From Cephalotus follicularis (taxonomy: Eukaryota; Streptophyta; Magnoliopsida; Oxalidales; Cephalotaceae): a DNA stretch of 64,000 bases. Below, one piece after another: positions 35,012-47,283 of the stretch. Under the pieces are notes generated by a model. That model made no database searches and was not told the origin of the DNA. It worked only from the letters and a program-made list of their open reading frames with translations. Both the position numbers and the translations under genes were made by a program. Position 1 is the stretch's first letter, and every line of letters starts with the position of its first letter. Where the stretch lies: contig BDDD01002682.1 of the NCBI GenBank assembly GCA_001972305.1, positions 124,001-188,000 of the forward strand. The letters are read 5' to 3'.

Positions 35012-37067
35012 TAAAAGAAAAATACTTGGTTTATGGCCATTTTAGGAGTTAGGTGTATAGCATATTCAACTTTAATTTTCATCAAATCAGGCTGTAAGCC
35101 TATGACCATCCTATAATCTAACTCCGTAAATGATCACAACCGTCCTAGCATCGCTAATCAATAGCCCAATTAAACAAACAAGCTTTACATGTCATTGCTA
35201 TGTCCAACAAAACAATAACTTGCATATAGAGAAGGTAAGAGATTATACCAAGCAACCAAACTCGTTCCTTCAAGAATCTGGTCTGAGACTTCAAGCTTTA
35301 ACTCAGGAATAAATAAGGCAATCCAAGTCCTATATATCTAATCCTAGTCTAGGATCAATATAGGAAGTATAGAGCTTTGTGAAGCAACACACCACCTATA
35401 GAAATTAGGCGGTGGTGTTAAGGATTAAGGTATAAAGCTTTCTCTCTTCTCTCTATTGTTCTCTAAGAGCAATAAACCAAATCGCTCTCTATCTATGGCA
35501 GAAAACAACCAGGTTCTTCACTCTCTCTGCAAAACGTCCAAGACCAGGTCATTCACCAAAGTCACCCTTTCTCTCCTTTTGTATTTCAATCACCCAGTGA
35601 TTGTATCCACAGAAATGGTATGGAATCAATCCATAAACACAAAATGTGCTAAATGGATTCTGAATTCCTTGAATTCATTCCCTTTCCATTCTTGTCGCCA
35701 TGACACACGAATTGTGGATAAGAGAAGACGTGTTTAATGTCTTAACTTCCATTTGCTGCTACTTGCCATTTTAGAAGAAAATGTGTTTTCCATCATGCAT
35801 CCAATAAGGAGTGAGATAGACACAATGAGATAAAAATCCAATTATGATTTTTTACCAAAATCCTACTAATATGTTATGTCAACTAATTTGTCACACCTCG
35901 CCTTACCAATTCCAATTAGTCACAAGCATGTATGGTGATATCAGCATTAAATATAATATTCCAGCATTCCATTCAACAATTCTTAAACAATATGCGGAAG
36001 CATTCAATAAGCCGGAATATAAAATACAAGTCATCCGCACGCAGCCCATACTACGTGCAGGTACAATCCAACAAAAATTATCGTTACATAGGGAAAGTAC
36101 AACAGTAACGGGGTATGAACCGTTCGATACAATACAGCACATCATCATAAAAATAACAGCCTTAAATCGAAAATAAAAGCTCTCCAAGCTTCAGCAGCAA
36201 TCTCCAGAGTCTTCGCTTAATCTGAAATTGTAGGGGTTAGCCGTTGTCCTCACTTGGCTAAGTAGGGAGATAATGCATGCTAAGGAATATATGGATGCAA
36301 CATGTATGACAATTTATATTTGAAATAACATTTAAGTATGCCAATAGATAAGCAATCATGCCAAGTGGCCATAGACAATACAAATGCAAGAATATGGCAC
36401 AAGGGTACAATCAATTCATACTGTGGTTGGGTGTCACATGTCGCTACCTCCTAGCACAAACTGTGCACCACCTATCTATCACTCTTCACTCCGAAGATGA
36501 TAGATAAGGTAACATTTACTACCGGCGTTAGCGGGCAGTTTAACAATAAGATCTGCAAGGCAGATAAGTTTGGTGAATACGCTGGCCAACTCTTGGCACA
36601 CAGGACCACCACCATAGTCAGTGACCTCTGCCATCACTCGACTAACGGCAATAAGCATAGACAATCAATTCAATCAATTCTGTTCAATAATATTACATAT
36701 ATATGATATGCAATATAAAAGTGTTTTCATTAGAAACAATTAACAATTTAGTGATCGTACATCTCTTAAGAGGAAAATGATATCAATACAGTTGTGGTTT
36801 CCAGTTTGGGGAACAAAACAGTAGATATCTCTCGTTGGAGGAAAATCAGTAGTTCTTTAACAATAAGCTTTCATTTGAAAATGATGGTTAATACCATGAA
36901 TTATGCATATAGCACTTAGTTTGTTCAATCTTGGTAAATATGGAAACAGTAGGGTTTATAACAGTCACTAGTATATACTAATTAATAGTAGCATATACAG
37001 AACAATAGCAAGATAGTGGCAATTCAAATTACGGCCCAATCAGGACCTATATCATAACTTTAACCTA

Positions 37068-37190
37068 CGACAGACGGCTGTTCTCAAGAACAGTCGGCTG
37101 TTTTGGTTGAGTAGTCGACTGTTTTCTCTTAACAGTTGACTGGATGCATTGAGTAGTCGACTGCCATGAAGAACAGTCGGCTGCTTTTGC
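37068..37190. repeat. CAGTCGACTG-type palindrome cluster M1
   Basis: Units AGACGGCTGTT, ACAGTCGGCTGTTTT, GTAGTCGACTGTTTT, ACAGTTGACTGG, GTAGTCGACTGCC and ACAGTCGGCTGCTTTT, about 20-25 bases apart. Confidence 0.83.
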
Positions 37191-38234
37191 CCAGAAATGC
37201 AGGCAGTAGTAGGTTGTATATATTTTAATATCTATTACAATACAATCAATGCATGCAATCAAGCAGAAAATAAACATACATGATATGCATACTCATATCT
37301 TCCAAAATATGTCATTAACCCTACCTCAATTGTTATCCCAAGATCAATTGGTATTGATCTCTCTCTTAAGTTTTCCAAGCTTTTCACCAACCAATCTTCC
37401 AAATCCAGCAGAATATAATCTATAACATGCATGTTTGCGAACACATGCATTAATACCAGTGAGTTCAGTAACCTCAAGACAACTACAATTCCAACAGTAG
37501 TTAATCACTAGTTCATTAAGCTTCATAACTATCCTTTTTACCACATCTCTATGAACCTTGTGTCAATCTATTTCAATCCCAGATTCATTGACCGTAAACG
37601 TGTGAACAGAAGGTGTGTATATATATATACTTTAAGGGAATCAGTAAGATTATATCATGACAACTAACAACAACTACAATCCAAATTAGAGGTTATAATC
37701 TCCACTTTACTTGAACCATTTACCACTTTCCATTCAATTCTCGAAGCTGCTAACCTTAACCATGTTAATAGAAGATATTAAACATCCTCCTAGTTACATT
37801 ATCATCACATTGGCAGTGAGTTCTGATTGAAAACTTACCAAGAAAATACAAAGCTTCAATTCCCTCTTTGAGCTCTAATCCATCATCATGCAAGCTCCCT
37901 TAATTTTTAGCAAGCTCTCCTCTTCACTCAGGGTTTCCTAACATTCACACTCAGCCCATGCACAGCTGATATAAAGCTCAGGGACCTTTGAATTCTCCAG
38001 ATTCCCATAACTCAGTTTTCTCTCATTTCCTTCTCTCTCTCACATGCACTTTGATTACATTTACTTTCTCTCTTTCTCTTCTTCCAATTCTGTTTTGCAG
38101 GTTGCAAGAGGGATAGAAGACATGCAAGCACTCCTTTTTGCATGCTCTGGCAGCTGGTGATAACACCTGTCCCTTATGCAATGTCACAGCCCTGTACCAT
38201 GTGCATACACAGACACCTGTTCTGTACCATTACA

Positions 38235-38315
38235 GTCAGCTGTATTCACTTGGCAGTCGACTGTCACACCACGCATCAGACAGTCGACTGTTGCCCTGTG
38301 ACAGTCGGCTGTTCG
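38235..38315. repeat. CAGTCGACTG-type palindrome cluster M2
   Basis: ACAGTCAGCTGT, then perfect CAGTCGACTG at 38254-38263, perfect 12-base ACAGTCGACTGT at 38280-38291, and ACAGTCGGCTGTT. Confidence 0.85.
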
Positions 38316-39711
38316 AGCTGGTTTAGGGTTTTCTTAAGTTTGATTTTCACCAATTGTACCTTCATTCATCCCAAGCATTTACCAATCATAGAAATTATTA
38401 TAATTGGACAAATAACTCAATTAAAAATGTATATTTTATTTTAAAATTTGATCAATATACATTAATTGAATTTGCGGTTATTACATAATTAGTCACGTAA
38501 CATATTAATACAGCGCAATATAACATGTGCCATCACACGTCATAATACTATACGATATATATATCAAATACATATCATCAAGAGGTGGGACCCGAAATTC
38601 TGGAAAAAAATCAGCACCGATAGTATGTTACTAAGACGTCCCGTTCTTAAGTAAACATACCATAAATAGTCCCTGACTATTTTAAGACCCTAAACCTATT
38701 ACCATCATATTCCAGGTGCGTCAATTAATCCCTGATTAATTTCCATAATTTAAGTCCATTTCCGATACATCCGATATTTTATCCTGACAACAGTTACCGT
38801 ATACTATACTCCCTCGTCATCCTCGGCTCTGATCACGGTTTAGGGTAAGGATAGGTGTCAACCCTAGATTTTTGGTATCTATAAATCTGTAATTACAATC
38901 ATGACTATCGACAAGCCTTTCCAGAAAACCTAGGTTCCAGCTCGCCTTAACCTAGCCAGGTATTTCAAAGTCCACAATGAATACAGATACTATAGAGCCA
39001 ATCACCCTCACATCAGGTGTGATGATTCCTTGTTGCAAACTCACTTACATTCACATAAATCCTGCAAGTCCCAAAAGCTGTCTGTTTTCCAGACCCGCGA
39101 AAGAACTTGTTAGGGCAAAAATCAAAAACAGACAATCTCTATGGAATGTAGAGTAGTCGCTCAGGTCTAAGGATCAGACAAGTTCATCGAAGAAATTGCT
39201 AGACTCGCAGAGCCTATACACTACTGTCTCAAATGGGAAACTCTACTGACATGGGGTATGTGACCATTCAAATAGAATTCCCATGGTGGGTCAAGTTCAG
39301 TGTACATGCTCCCAGCATGCACCCTCTATCAGCTTTAGGGTTCTACCCAAGTGGCAATGAGATAGTCCATTCTCCCATTCGCCAGAGCAAGCATAATACG
39401 GCAAGTCTATCCGGTTCACTAATTCCCAATATAAGTGAACCTCTGACTTGGAACAGTTTAGTCACAGGGAATAAGGAAGTCTCCCTCATAGCCCCTGGCT
39501 CGACAACCAACCCTTTTATGTGACAGGGCACCATATATGTAAGCAATAATAAGCTTCAGTTATGTGATAAAACATATATAGTTATGCCAATAATAAATTA
39601 TAATTTGCACAAGGTAACATGAAATGAATAAGACTGTATATAATATGAGTATAGTACAAGTACATCCAGCCACCTTGTGGCTTGACGGGTCACACTCTCT
39701 CTTACATAGCC

Positions 39712-39893
39712 TACGCAACCATGGGTTGTTGACCCATTCTTGAAATGGGTCAGGTACAGGTGATGTACCAGAGTGAGCAAGGGGGCCAGATCGCAAAGCA
39801 AGGATTCGTTGTTAGTGTAGTTCTGGTTGACCTGCCATGTATCAAAGGCTTGATGTATAAGAGACATATTGTATTTCACCTATTGACCTGCCA
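39712..39893 (+). mobile_element. LTR2, segment 3
   Basis: Short continuation of LTR2 between insertion I and element K. The GACCCATTCTTGAAATGGG block and the GTATAAGAGACATATTGTA stretch match about 14553-14693. The end of LTR2 is not seen. Confidence 0.6.
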
Positions 39894-40009
39894 TGTAATA
39901 TCCCGTTTTGTTGCCTATTCATAAGTTACGTTTTTGTCATATGTTGTTCCGTTGTATAGCTTGAAATTTGTTTTTGAAAATTCTTTTATTTTCATTTTTG
40001 CATTGTGGG

Positions 40010-40140
40010 CGTTAAGTGTCGACCCTTTGTAGTGAGCATCGACGCTTTGGCACGTACCTAAAGCGGTGACGCCTTAAGTTAACCAATGACGCTTTAAAGG
40101 TTAAGCGCCGACACTTTTGTCGTGACCGGCGAAACTTTAG
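40010..40140. repeat. AAGCGTCGACGCTT-type cluster K1
   Basis: Units TTAAGTGTCGACCCTTTG, GAGCATCGACGCTTTG, AAGCGGTGACGCCTTAAG, CAATGACGCTTTAA, AAGCGCCGACACTTTT and GACCGGCGAAACTTTA. Confidence 0.78.
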
Positions 40141-40744
40141 TCATTTTCTATATTTGTTTATGGATTGTGGCTTTGTAAGGAAACTGAGATTTTGCCATAA
40201 TTAGTCTATCTATTTTTCCATCTATGTTGGACATGTTTTTTGCATGTAAGGAATGTTTTTAATCGACCAATTTTGTCATTTAATCTACTTGTTTTACCAT
40301 TAAATTCTACATTACATTTTCTTCTCTTTAAAAACAACTACCTACACATTTTTACAAAACCAGAACAACCATTACTCTTCCGCCATTTTCACTGTTTTTG
40401 CACGTCGTTTTGAAGGTATGTAAGCTACTGATTTCTCATTATCGTTTTATGTTACTGTTTTGAAGAATATAAAGATTTTAGATCATTTAAAACTCCATTG
40501 AAACCTGTTTAAGAGCATGTAAATTGAAGAACCATGTTTTCAAAGTTTCTATGGCCATGTTCAATTTGTAAAGCAATATGTTTATGTATTTAAATTGTTT
40601 TGCTGGTGTTCAAACATAGAAACCATGTCTAGAACATGTATATATTACTGTTTTATGAATTTACATTGAGAAACTGAATTTTGTTCATGATTTCTATTTA
40701 ATTATGCAACTGATATATATCAACGTGTTTTCATGTTTTCAAAG

Positions 40745-41040
40745 CAAAGTGTTGACTCTTACGCTTTAACCACCGACGCTTATGCATGGAAATAAAATTG
40801 TTTTTGTGTCTTGCATGTTTTAAGCGTCGATCATTTTTCATTCATGACGACGCTTAAGGTCTTAACTATCGTCGCTTTAGTTTAAGCGCTGACGCTTTGG
40901 TCGTGTTTTGTAATGCATTTGTCAACGCTTTGTTTAGCGCTTTGTGTTGACGCTTTAGTTTAAGCGCCAATGCTATGTATAAAGCACCGACACTATCATT
41001 TTAAGCTTCGACGCTTTAGACACAAATGTCGACGCTTTTC
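40745..41040. repeat. AAGCGTCGACGCTT-type cluster K2
   Basis: Ten or more degraded units over about 300 bases, such as AAGTGTTGACTCTTACGC, ACCACCGACGCTTA, AAGCGTCGATCATTTT, AAGCGCTGACGCTTTGG, AAGCTTCGACGCTTTAG and AATGTCGACGCTTTT. This is the longest single cluster of the class here. Confidence 0.82.
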
Positions 41041-41264
41041 CTCTACAGTTTGTGTTTAGTGCCTGTTATGTGATGATATGGTTGGATTGATCTGTCTAGG
41101 TTTCGATAACACCTGTGGTGGAGGTTAAGGTGTTCCAAGTGTGTTTTTGATTCGTTTTTGGTTTAATTAGTTTTGGAAGGCTAAGGTACGGATTTCTTAT
41201 TCTTGGCTATCTTCTTTCGATTTTATTGAAATAAATTCGGTTTTGCTTTTAGTAAATGAAGTGC

Positions 41265-42192
41265 GGATGTTGTGCCTAGGGCAATGAGAACGACTACCTT
41301 ACTCCCTTTTGACTAAATGTTCCAAGTTGTAGGTTCACTTTATTAGGGAAATTGATGAATCGGATAGACTTCCGTGGTTGAGCTTTACCTCCGAAGTTTG
41401 AACGAGGGTGGTTATCTCGTTACCACTAGGGGTTATCCCTAAAGCCAATGCGGAGTGCATGCTTGGAACATGTTCACTGAACCGACCCACCATAGGAATC
41501 CTATTTGGATAGTCACTTACCTGTGTCAATAGTGATTGCTATCTATATCGGTTATGTATAGTCGGGCCATACTTGACCTGCGTTGTTCCTTAGAGCTGAA
41601 TGGCTGCTTAGTAGTGTATAGTGACTTCCTGACTTTGATTTCCTCCTTACCCAGCTCTAGCCATGAGTTAGAAAGCAGGTTGTCTTTGGGCCTTGTGGAA
41701 TCTATAGGCGAATGCGAGCAAGTGCGCAATAAGGGATCGTGACACTCGTACTAAGAGTGATCGACTCTACACTATCTGTGTCCATTGCAGACTTGGATAT
41801 ACCTATCCAGGTGTAGGTGGATTGGAAACTAAGTTTTTGGGGTGGTCTACTGATACTGGCAATGTGTTCATAGATTTGTATTAACACTTATCCTTACCCT
41901 AGGCCGCAGTCAGAACCACGGATGACGAGGAAACGATACACGCAAACTGATGACGGCATATATTACCGGTCAATCAGAATCGGCTGATTAACTTGGAAAT
42001 TAATTTAGAATTGATTCCACAGATCTAGATGATATTAGATATCATTCTAGGACTATTCAGATAGTCTGGGACTATATGGATTGTCGTACCAGAACTCTAG
42101 GATGTTCCGGGAATCTATCGTCCTAAAGGATTACTAGTTGGGCTTTCGCGTCCCATATGATTATTGGATTTGCTGACGTATGTTGGACATAT
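41265..42192 (+). mobile_element. Copia LTR fragment L
   Basis: Internal part of an F-type LTR, lacking both ends. It aligns by eye with 42410-43340 and 58715-59650 (GGTTCACTTT...GAAATTGATGAA and ATAGTCACTTAC blocks). F is inserted at its right end. Confidence 0.7.
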
Positions 42193-44304
42193 TGTTAGAT
42201 TAGGGGTGTCCCTGCATTCCACAAGGTGGCTACATGCTTGTATATTACACTCCTAATTAATACATTTTTAGTTTCATTCATGTTTTATTGTACATATTCC
42301 AGTAAAAATGGAATTTTCTATATGTATATCCCAAACCATCTCTATGGATCCAATTAATTAACACATTAACTGAATACACATATAGCACCTTATCGATTAA
42401 GGGATGTATCTCGTGCCTGAGAGGCTATGAGAATGAGATCCTTACTCCCTTCTGACAAAACATACTAAGTCGTAGGTTCACTTTCTTAGGGAAATCAATG
42501 AACTGGAAAGACTTGCCGTGTTATGCTTGCTTCCGAGTCATGTGGAGGATGGATCATCTCATTGTCATTCTGGGTTTACTCTAAAGCTATTGCCTGGTGC
42601 ATGCTTGAAAGCATGTTCATTAAACGACCCACAATAGGAAACCTATTTGGATAGTCAATACCTGTATCGATAGGATTACTATAGGTCTCGATGGTGTATA
42701 GTCAATGCTGACTAGTAGGTCATACGTGACCTGCGTTGTTTTCTTTGACCTGAGCGGATAGCATGCATCGTGTAGTAACCGATTGGCTTTGATTCCTGCC
42801 TTCCCCAACTCTAACCATGAGCTAGCAAAAGGGTTATCTTCGGGCCTTGTGGGAGCTACATGGATGTATGGGCGAGTGCGCAATAAGGGATCGCCACACC
42901 TGTTTTAAGGGTGACCGGCTCCATAATATTTATGTTCGTTGTAGACTTAAAATCCTGGCCAAGTGTAGGCAAACTGGAAACGGGGTCTTTGGGGAAGTCT
43001 GTCGATAGTCCCAGTGTGTTCATAGATTTATAGTTATCGCGGCTTTACCTAGGGTTGACATTGATCCAAACCCTAGGCCGCAATCGTAGCCAAGAATGAC
43101 GATGGATACATGACAGACAAACCGATGATAAGATAAAGTACCAGTTAGCCGGATATCGACTGATAGACGTTGTTGTAAATTCCACGGATCTGGGGCATGA
43201 TTAGGTACCATACCGGGGCTATTTTGATAGTCGAGGACTATTAGGATGGTCCTACCGGAAATCCTGGATGCTCTAGGAAATTTAATGTCGAACCTGAATC
43301 CGACCGAGCTTTCGGGTCCCACCTGATTTTGGAACAAGTTGACGTGTGTGGGACACATGTCATTTAATGAGAGTTTAGCATCTGGGAGATTTTACTTTGT
43401 TAGAGAACATTTTATTTGCTGGACATATATCACTTCTTTAGAAGTGAGTCCAAGCATCTCCATAATAAAATGTTTTGGCCAAAATGTTGACTGTTTAAGA
43501 AATTTGTACATTGGGTATTTATTGGGAGAGACAGCATTAGGAATATATTTGGCTTGGATCTCACCATCCCATGTTGGGAAAAAATTATGCCAATTAAAAA
43601 GCTAATTGGGTCGGCCCTTGCAATGCTCCATAGCCCACTATTGTTGACTTTGTCTATGGTGTGTTCAACACACTTAAAATGCAAAAGCTTGGCTCACAAT
43701 TGCTTGGGTAAGGCACCAGGTTTGCTTGGAGGAGACCAAGAGATACAAAAGTTGAAGTCTAGTCTCATTAAAGAAACGATAAGAGATATTTTCTAAGACT
43801 TCTAACACACTTCACCTTTCTCTCTTTCTCACCCGTCTTCTAGCTCTCCCTCTTTTCTATTCTTCTAGCCGTGTTTTTTGTCCACCATTAGAGGACATCT
43901 TTGAGCTTCAAGATCTTGAAGAGATAAGAACAAATCAACCTCCTCTCTCCCTCCATCATCACAATAGGTGGAGATAGTTTGCATGTTGTATCCTATCTTT
44001 ACTTATAGTGAAAGTTAGCTTAGGTTAAACACTATAAGCCTCCAGCCTTCATTCATCCTCCTAGCCGTGAGTTCTTAGAGTCCTTTAGAGAAGATTGGAG
44101 CTTGGAACTAAAGGGTTGAGGGAGCACATCAAGGAAGGAGAAGAAGACCTAGGTAATGGCTTCTAAACATCTTCATTTCGCCCTTTTGTTTTGCTTGTTG
44201 TTGGATATTGCTTCGGGTTCAAGCTAGGGTTTCTAACCCTAGTCGAACCCTAGAGGTTCCATGTGGGAACCCTAGAAAATCCTAAGGGTTTGGCTTGGTG
44301 ATGT

Positions 44305-45605
44305 TGTTCACGTAAAAAGAATGTTTTAAAATTTATAGCCGCAAGTGCACGGATCATGCAGTAACGGGTCGAACGCAGGGAAATGATAAACTAGTTATAA
44401 TATATCCAACCTAGGCAAAGTATACATAGTTTCTAGATAAACTATCAAACTAATGAATAAAAGCTAAGAAAAGATATAATTACAAAGCGGTTTTAGGGTA
44501 TAGAAACTCACCGTAGATTGTATTGAACAATTCCATTAAATTGAACGATCATACCTTGATAATCAGCGGTAGCTAAGTAGATACGGAGTGCGACAGTGAT
44601 GACAACACGTATGAGTAGACATGCTAGGTCTATACGAAGTACGGCAACGGTGGCAAGACGTATGAGTAGACATGCTAGGTCTATACGAAGTGTGTTCATT
44701 GTTGGCAAATCGTATGAGTAGACTCCGTTGATTGAATTAAGCACCATTTATTCACCAACTTTCAGCTTCACCGACAAGATGTTTGTAGATTTTAATCAGA
44801 CAGACAAAGTGTGTGCGAAGGCGGAAATATTGAAGAACAAATCAAATATTCAAGGATTTTTATTGATGGAATTGAAACAATAACAATCTAGGCTTTGTTC
44901 TTCCCCAAAACCCTAAAAAGTTTAGCTACTAAACATTGTGAAACAATACTAAAGAAAAATAGGGTTTCTACAGCCTCTCTATATACTTTGGCCGGCCATA
45001 TGTTGTTTTTATACTACAAAGTTGATCAAAAATGGAAATAAAGCAATCCTAATTACAAAATCTGGCAAAAAATCTAACTTTCTATTTTTGCTGAAGAAGA
45101 AGACGTCGATCCCTATCAAAAGACGTCGATGTCTTTTGGTAAAAATCGCGTTTTGCTGAGATGCGCTTGAAAGACGTCGATCCCTAAGGTGAAAGACATC
45201 GATCCCTTTTGGTCCAAAAGTTACAGGTCGATTTTGCTCAAAGACGTCGATCCCTATGATGAAAGACGTCGATCCTTTCTCATAGCTCTTGAAGGTCAGT
45301 TGCATTTCCCAGAAAAGACGTCGATCCTCAACAAAAGACGTCGACGTGTTTAATGCAAAGCCCAGAAAAGACATCGATCCGTATGATAAACATCGACGCT
45401 TTTCACTCTGTTTCTGCCGAATTTGTCAATTCTTCAATCTTTACGCTTTCAAGCTCTAATTTACACACTTTTGGGTAGTATTCTTGCACTTTGGTCATTT
45501 TGCACTTGTATCTGAAAATCAACATAACACAACCAAAGTAGTCTATTCCAAGCATAAAAATATCACAAATAACTCATTAAAAACAACACATTTTTATGCT
45601 AAACA
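44305..45605 (-). repeat. 3' LTR of the Athila-like element
   Basis: The plus strand starts TGTTCACGTAAAAAG and ends ATGCTAAACA. It aligns throughout with 51175-52472. It contains a tandem repeat at 44573-44720 with the phrase CGTATGAGTAGACATGCTAG twice or more. A palindrome-type cluster is at 45098-45412. Confidence 0.92.
45098..45412. repeat. GACGTCGATCC-type motif cluster, Athila 3' LTR
   Basis: About ten units: AAGACGTCGATCCCTA, AAAGACGTCGATGTCTTTT, GAAAGACGTCGATCCCTAAG, AAAGACATCGATCCCTTTT, AAAGACGTCGACGTGTTT, AAACATCGACGCTTTT and others. Most have one good arm (AAAGACGTCGA) and a different second arm (TCCCTA). Confidence 0.85.
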
Positions 45606-45613
45606 AATACCCC

Positions 45614-45638
45614 NNNNNNNNNNNNNNNNNNNNNNNNN
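45614..45638. other. Assembly gap (25 N)
   Basis: Run of N between the 3' LTR/polypurine region and the integrase C-terminus of the Athila-like element. Its true length is unknown. Confidence 0.98.
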
Positions 45639-46650
45639 GAAACAAATGTAAACGTGAATTATATAAAAGAACCTTGTCTCCTGCTTCAAAATTTTTCCGC
45701 AAAATCCGCGCATCATGAAAAGCCTTGGTCTTTTCTTTGGAAATCTTTGCATTGTCATACGCGTCATTTCGAATTTCTTCTAACTCAGATAATTGAAGTG
45801 CACGATGATTACCCGCTATGGAACGATGAAAATTAAATTGCTTTATAGCCCAAAATGCTCGATGTTCCAATTCCACATGAAGATGACAAGCTTTACCATA
45901 CATAAGACGGTACGGAGATTGACCAAGGTCAGTTTTGAAAGCGGTTCGATAAGCCCATAATGCATCAACAAGTCGCGTGGACCAATCCTTTCTATTGGGG
46001 TTGACTATTTTTTTGAGAATTTGCTTGATTTGGCGATTAGATACGTCAACTTGCCCACTTGTTTGGGGATGATATGGTGTGGCGAGCTTGTGAGTGATCC
46101 CATATCTTTTCATAAGGGCTTCAAATGAACGATTGCAAAAATGAGTACCTCTATCACTGATAATGGCACGCGGGGTGCCAAAACGAGAAAAAATATGTCC
46201 CTTGAGAAATTTAACAATGACGGAGTTGTCATTGGTTTGACAAGGAATCGTCTCAATCCACTTTGAAACATAATCAACAGCTAGAAGGATGTATAAATTC
46301 CCAAATGAATTTGGAAACGGACCCATAAAATCAATACCCCAAACATCAAAGATCTCGACCGTCAAAATCGGTGTCAAAGGCATCATATTTCGTTTCGTCA
46401 CACGGCCTAAAGCTTGACATGAAGCACATGCCTTACAGTACTGAAATGCATCTTTAAAAATAGTCGGCCAATAAAAACCACATTGTAAAACCTTAGCCGC
46501 TGTCTTGGTCGGGCCAAAATGACCACCACATGCTTTATCATGACAAAAAGATAGAATTGAGCGATGCTCATGATCAGGAACACATCGTCGTAAAATTAAA
46601 TCCGGACATGCTTTGAAAAGATAAGGATCATCCCAATAAAAATGTTTTGC
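45639..46650 (-). pseudogene. pol: Athila-like integrase
   Basis: Zinc-binding region with [11 protein letters not shown] and [13 protein letters not shown] (about 46405-46560). The catalytic core has [27 protein letters not shown] and [16 protein letters not shown]. The third catalytic residue, Glu in the family, is Asp here. After the core come [16 protein letters not shown] and YGKACHL, typical of Athila/OTA integrases. The C-terminal end runs into the N gap. A TAA (about 46648) separates it from RNase H. Confidence 0.9.
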
Positions 46651-47280
46651 TTACGACAGAAACCTATGCTTAACTTGAGCGGACCATTCGGAGGGTACAC
46701 TTCCCCTAACAAGATAATTCACTATGTCCGCATACCATGGTTCGCTCTCAGTACGCATAATCTGCTCATCAGGAAAACTTTCATTAATCGAACCATGGAC
46801 CTCGGGTGTGTTGGAAAGTCGGGATAGATGGTCGGCTACCAAATTGTCAGTTCCTTTCTTGTCTCGAATTTCAACACCAAACTCCCATCGGATAAGACGT
46901 GCTTTTGCATCCTTTTTACTCATGAGATGCCGAATCGCAGCATGATCAGTATACATGATGACATGGGATCCTAAAAGATACGATCAAAACTTCTCAAGAG
47001 CAAAGACCACAGCTAAAAATTCCTTCTCAGTGGTCGTGTAATTCAATTGCGCATCGGAAAGGGTCCTACTTGCATAATAAATGACGTGAGGTAGTTTATT
47101 CATTCTTTGGCCGAGAACAGCTCCAATGGCACTATCGGATGCGTCGCACATGATCTCAAACGGTTCAGTCCAAATCAGTGCCTGAATGATAGGAGCGGAA
47201 GTGAGCTCCTTCTTTAAGTGATTAAATGCTACAAGGCACTCATCAGAGAAAACAAAATCTTGATCTTTTGCTAGGAGCAA
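46651..47280 (-). pseudogene. pol: Athila-like RNase H
   Basis: Ty3-gypsy RNase H with [72 protein letters not shown] and [12 protein letters not shown]. The catalytic D, E and D residues are visible. A TGA at about 46981-46983 interrupts it, and a TAG at 47281-47283 separates it from reverse transcriptase. The frame is the same throughout. Confidence 0.92.
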
Positions 47281-47283
47281 AGT

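Larger units (their letters stand above)
35889..38485 (-). mobile_element. Solo LTR M (gypsy-type, 2.60 kb)
   Basis: Runs TGTCACACCTCG to GCGGTTATTACA with the perfect target duplication TAATT (35884-35888 and 38486-38490). It has the conserved stem-loop (36237-36261) and small hairpins such as ATCTGC/GCAGAT (about 36550-36566). Palindrome clusters are at 37068-37190 and 38235-38315. Inferred sense strand is minus. No gene is visible. Confidence 0.85.
35012..39706 (-). mobile_element. Solo copia-type LTR I, split by solo LTR M
   Basis: The target duplication TAGCC flanks it (35007-35011 and 39707-39711), and the flanking LTR2 sequence is continuous across it. The right end, GGCTTGACGGGTCACACTCTC...TTACA, closely resembles the Angela-like LTR end at 17590-17613. 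The TCGCTCAGGTCTAAGGATCAGA block (39154-39176) matches 17073-17100. Without M the LTR is about 2.1 kb, matching its relatives. No internal domain was found. The terminal TG on the plus strand is mutated to TA. Confidence 0.78.
39894..41265 (+). mobile_element. Truncated LTR K, related to J
   Basis: Begins TGTAATATCCCG like J. The AAGGTACGGATTT and TTGGCTATCT stretches near 41185-41215 match J at about 32605-32640. It ends abruptly where copia LTR L begins, so its 3' part is lost or lies elsewhere. The junction is placed by eye, within some tens of bases. It has no coding domain but two dense motif clusters. Confidence 0.65.

Noticed and set aside
43020..43796. Possible host gene fragments in the F LTR
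   Set aside because: The same sequences recur in L and N in homologous positions, so they belong to the LTR.
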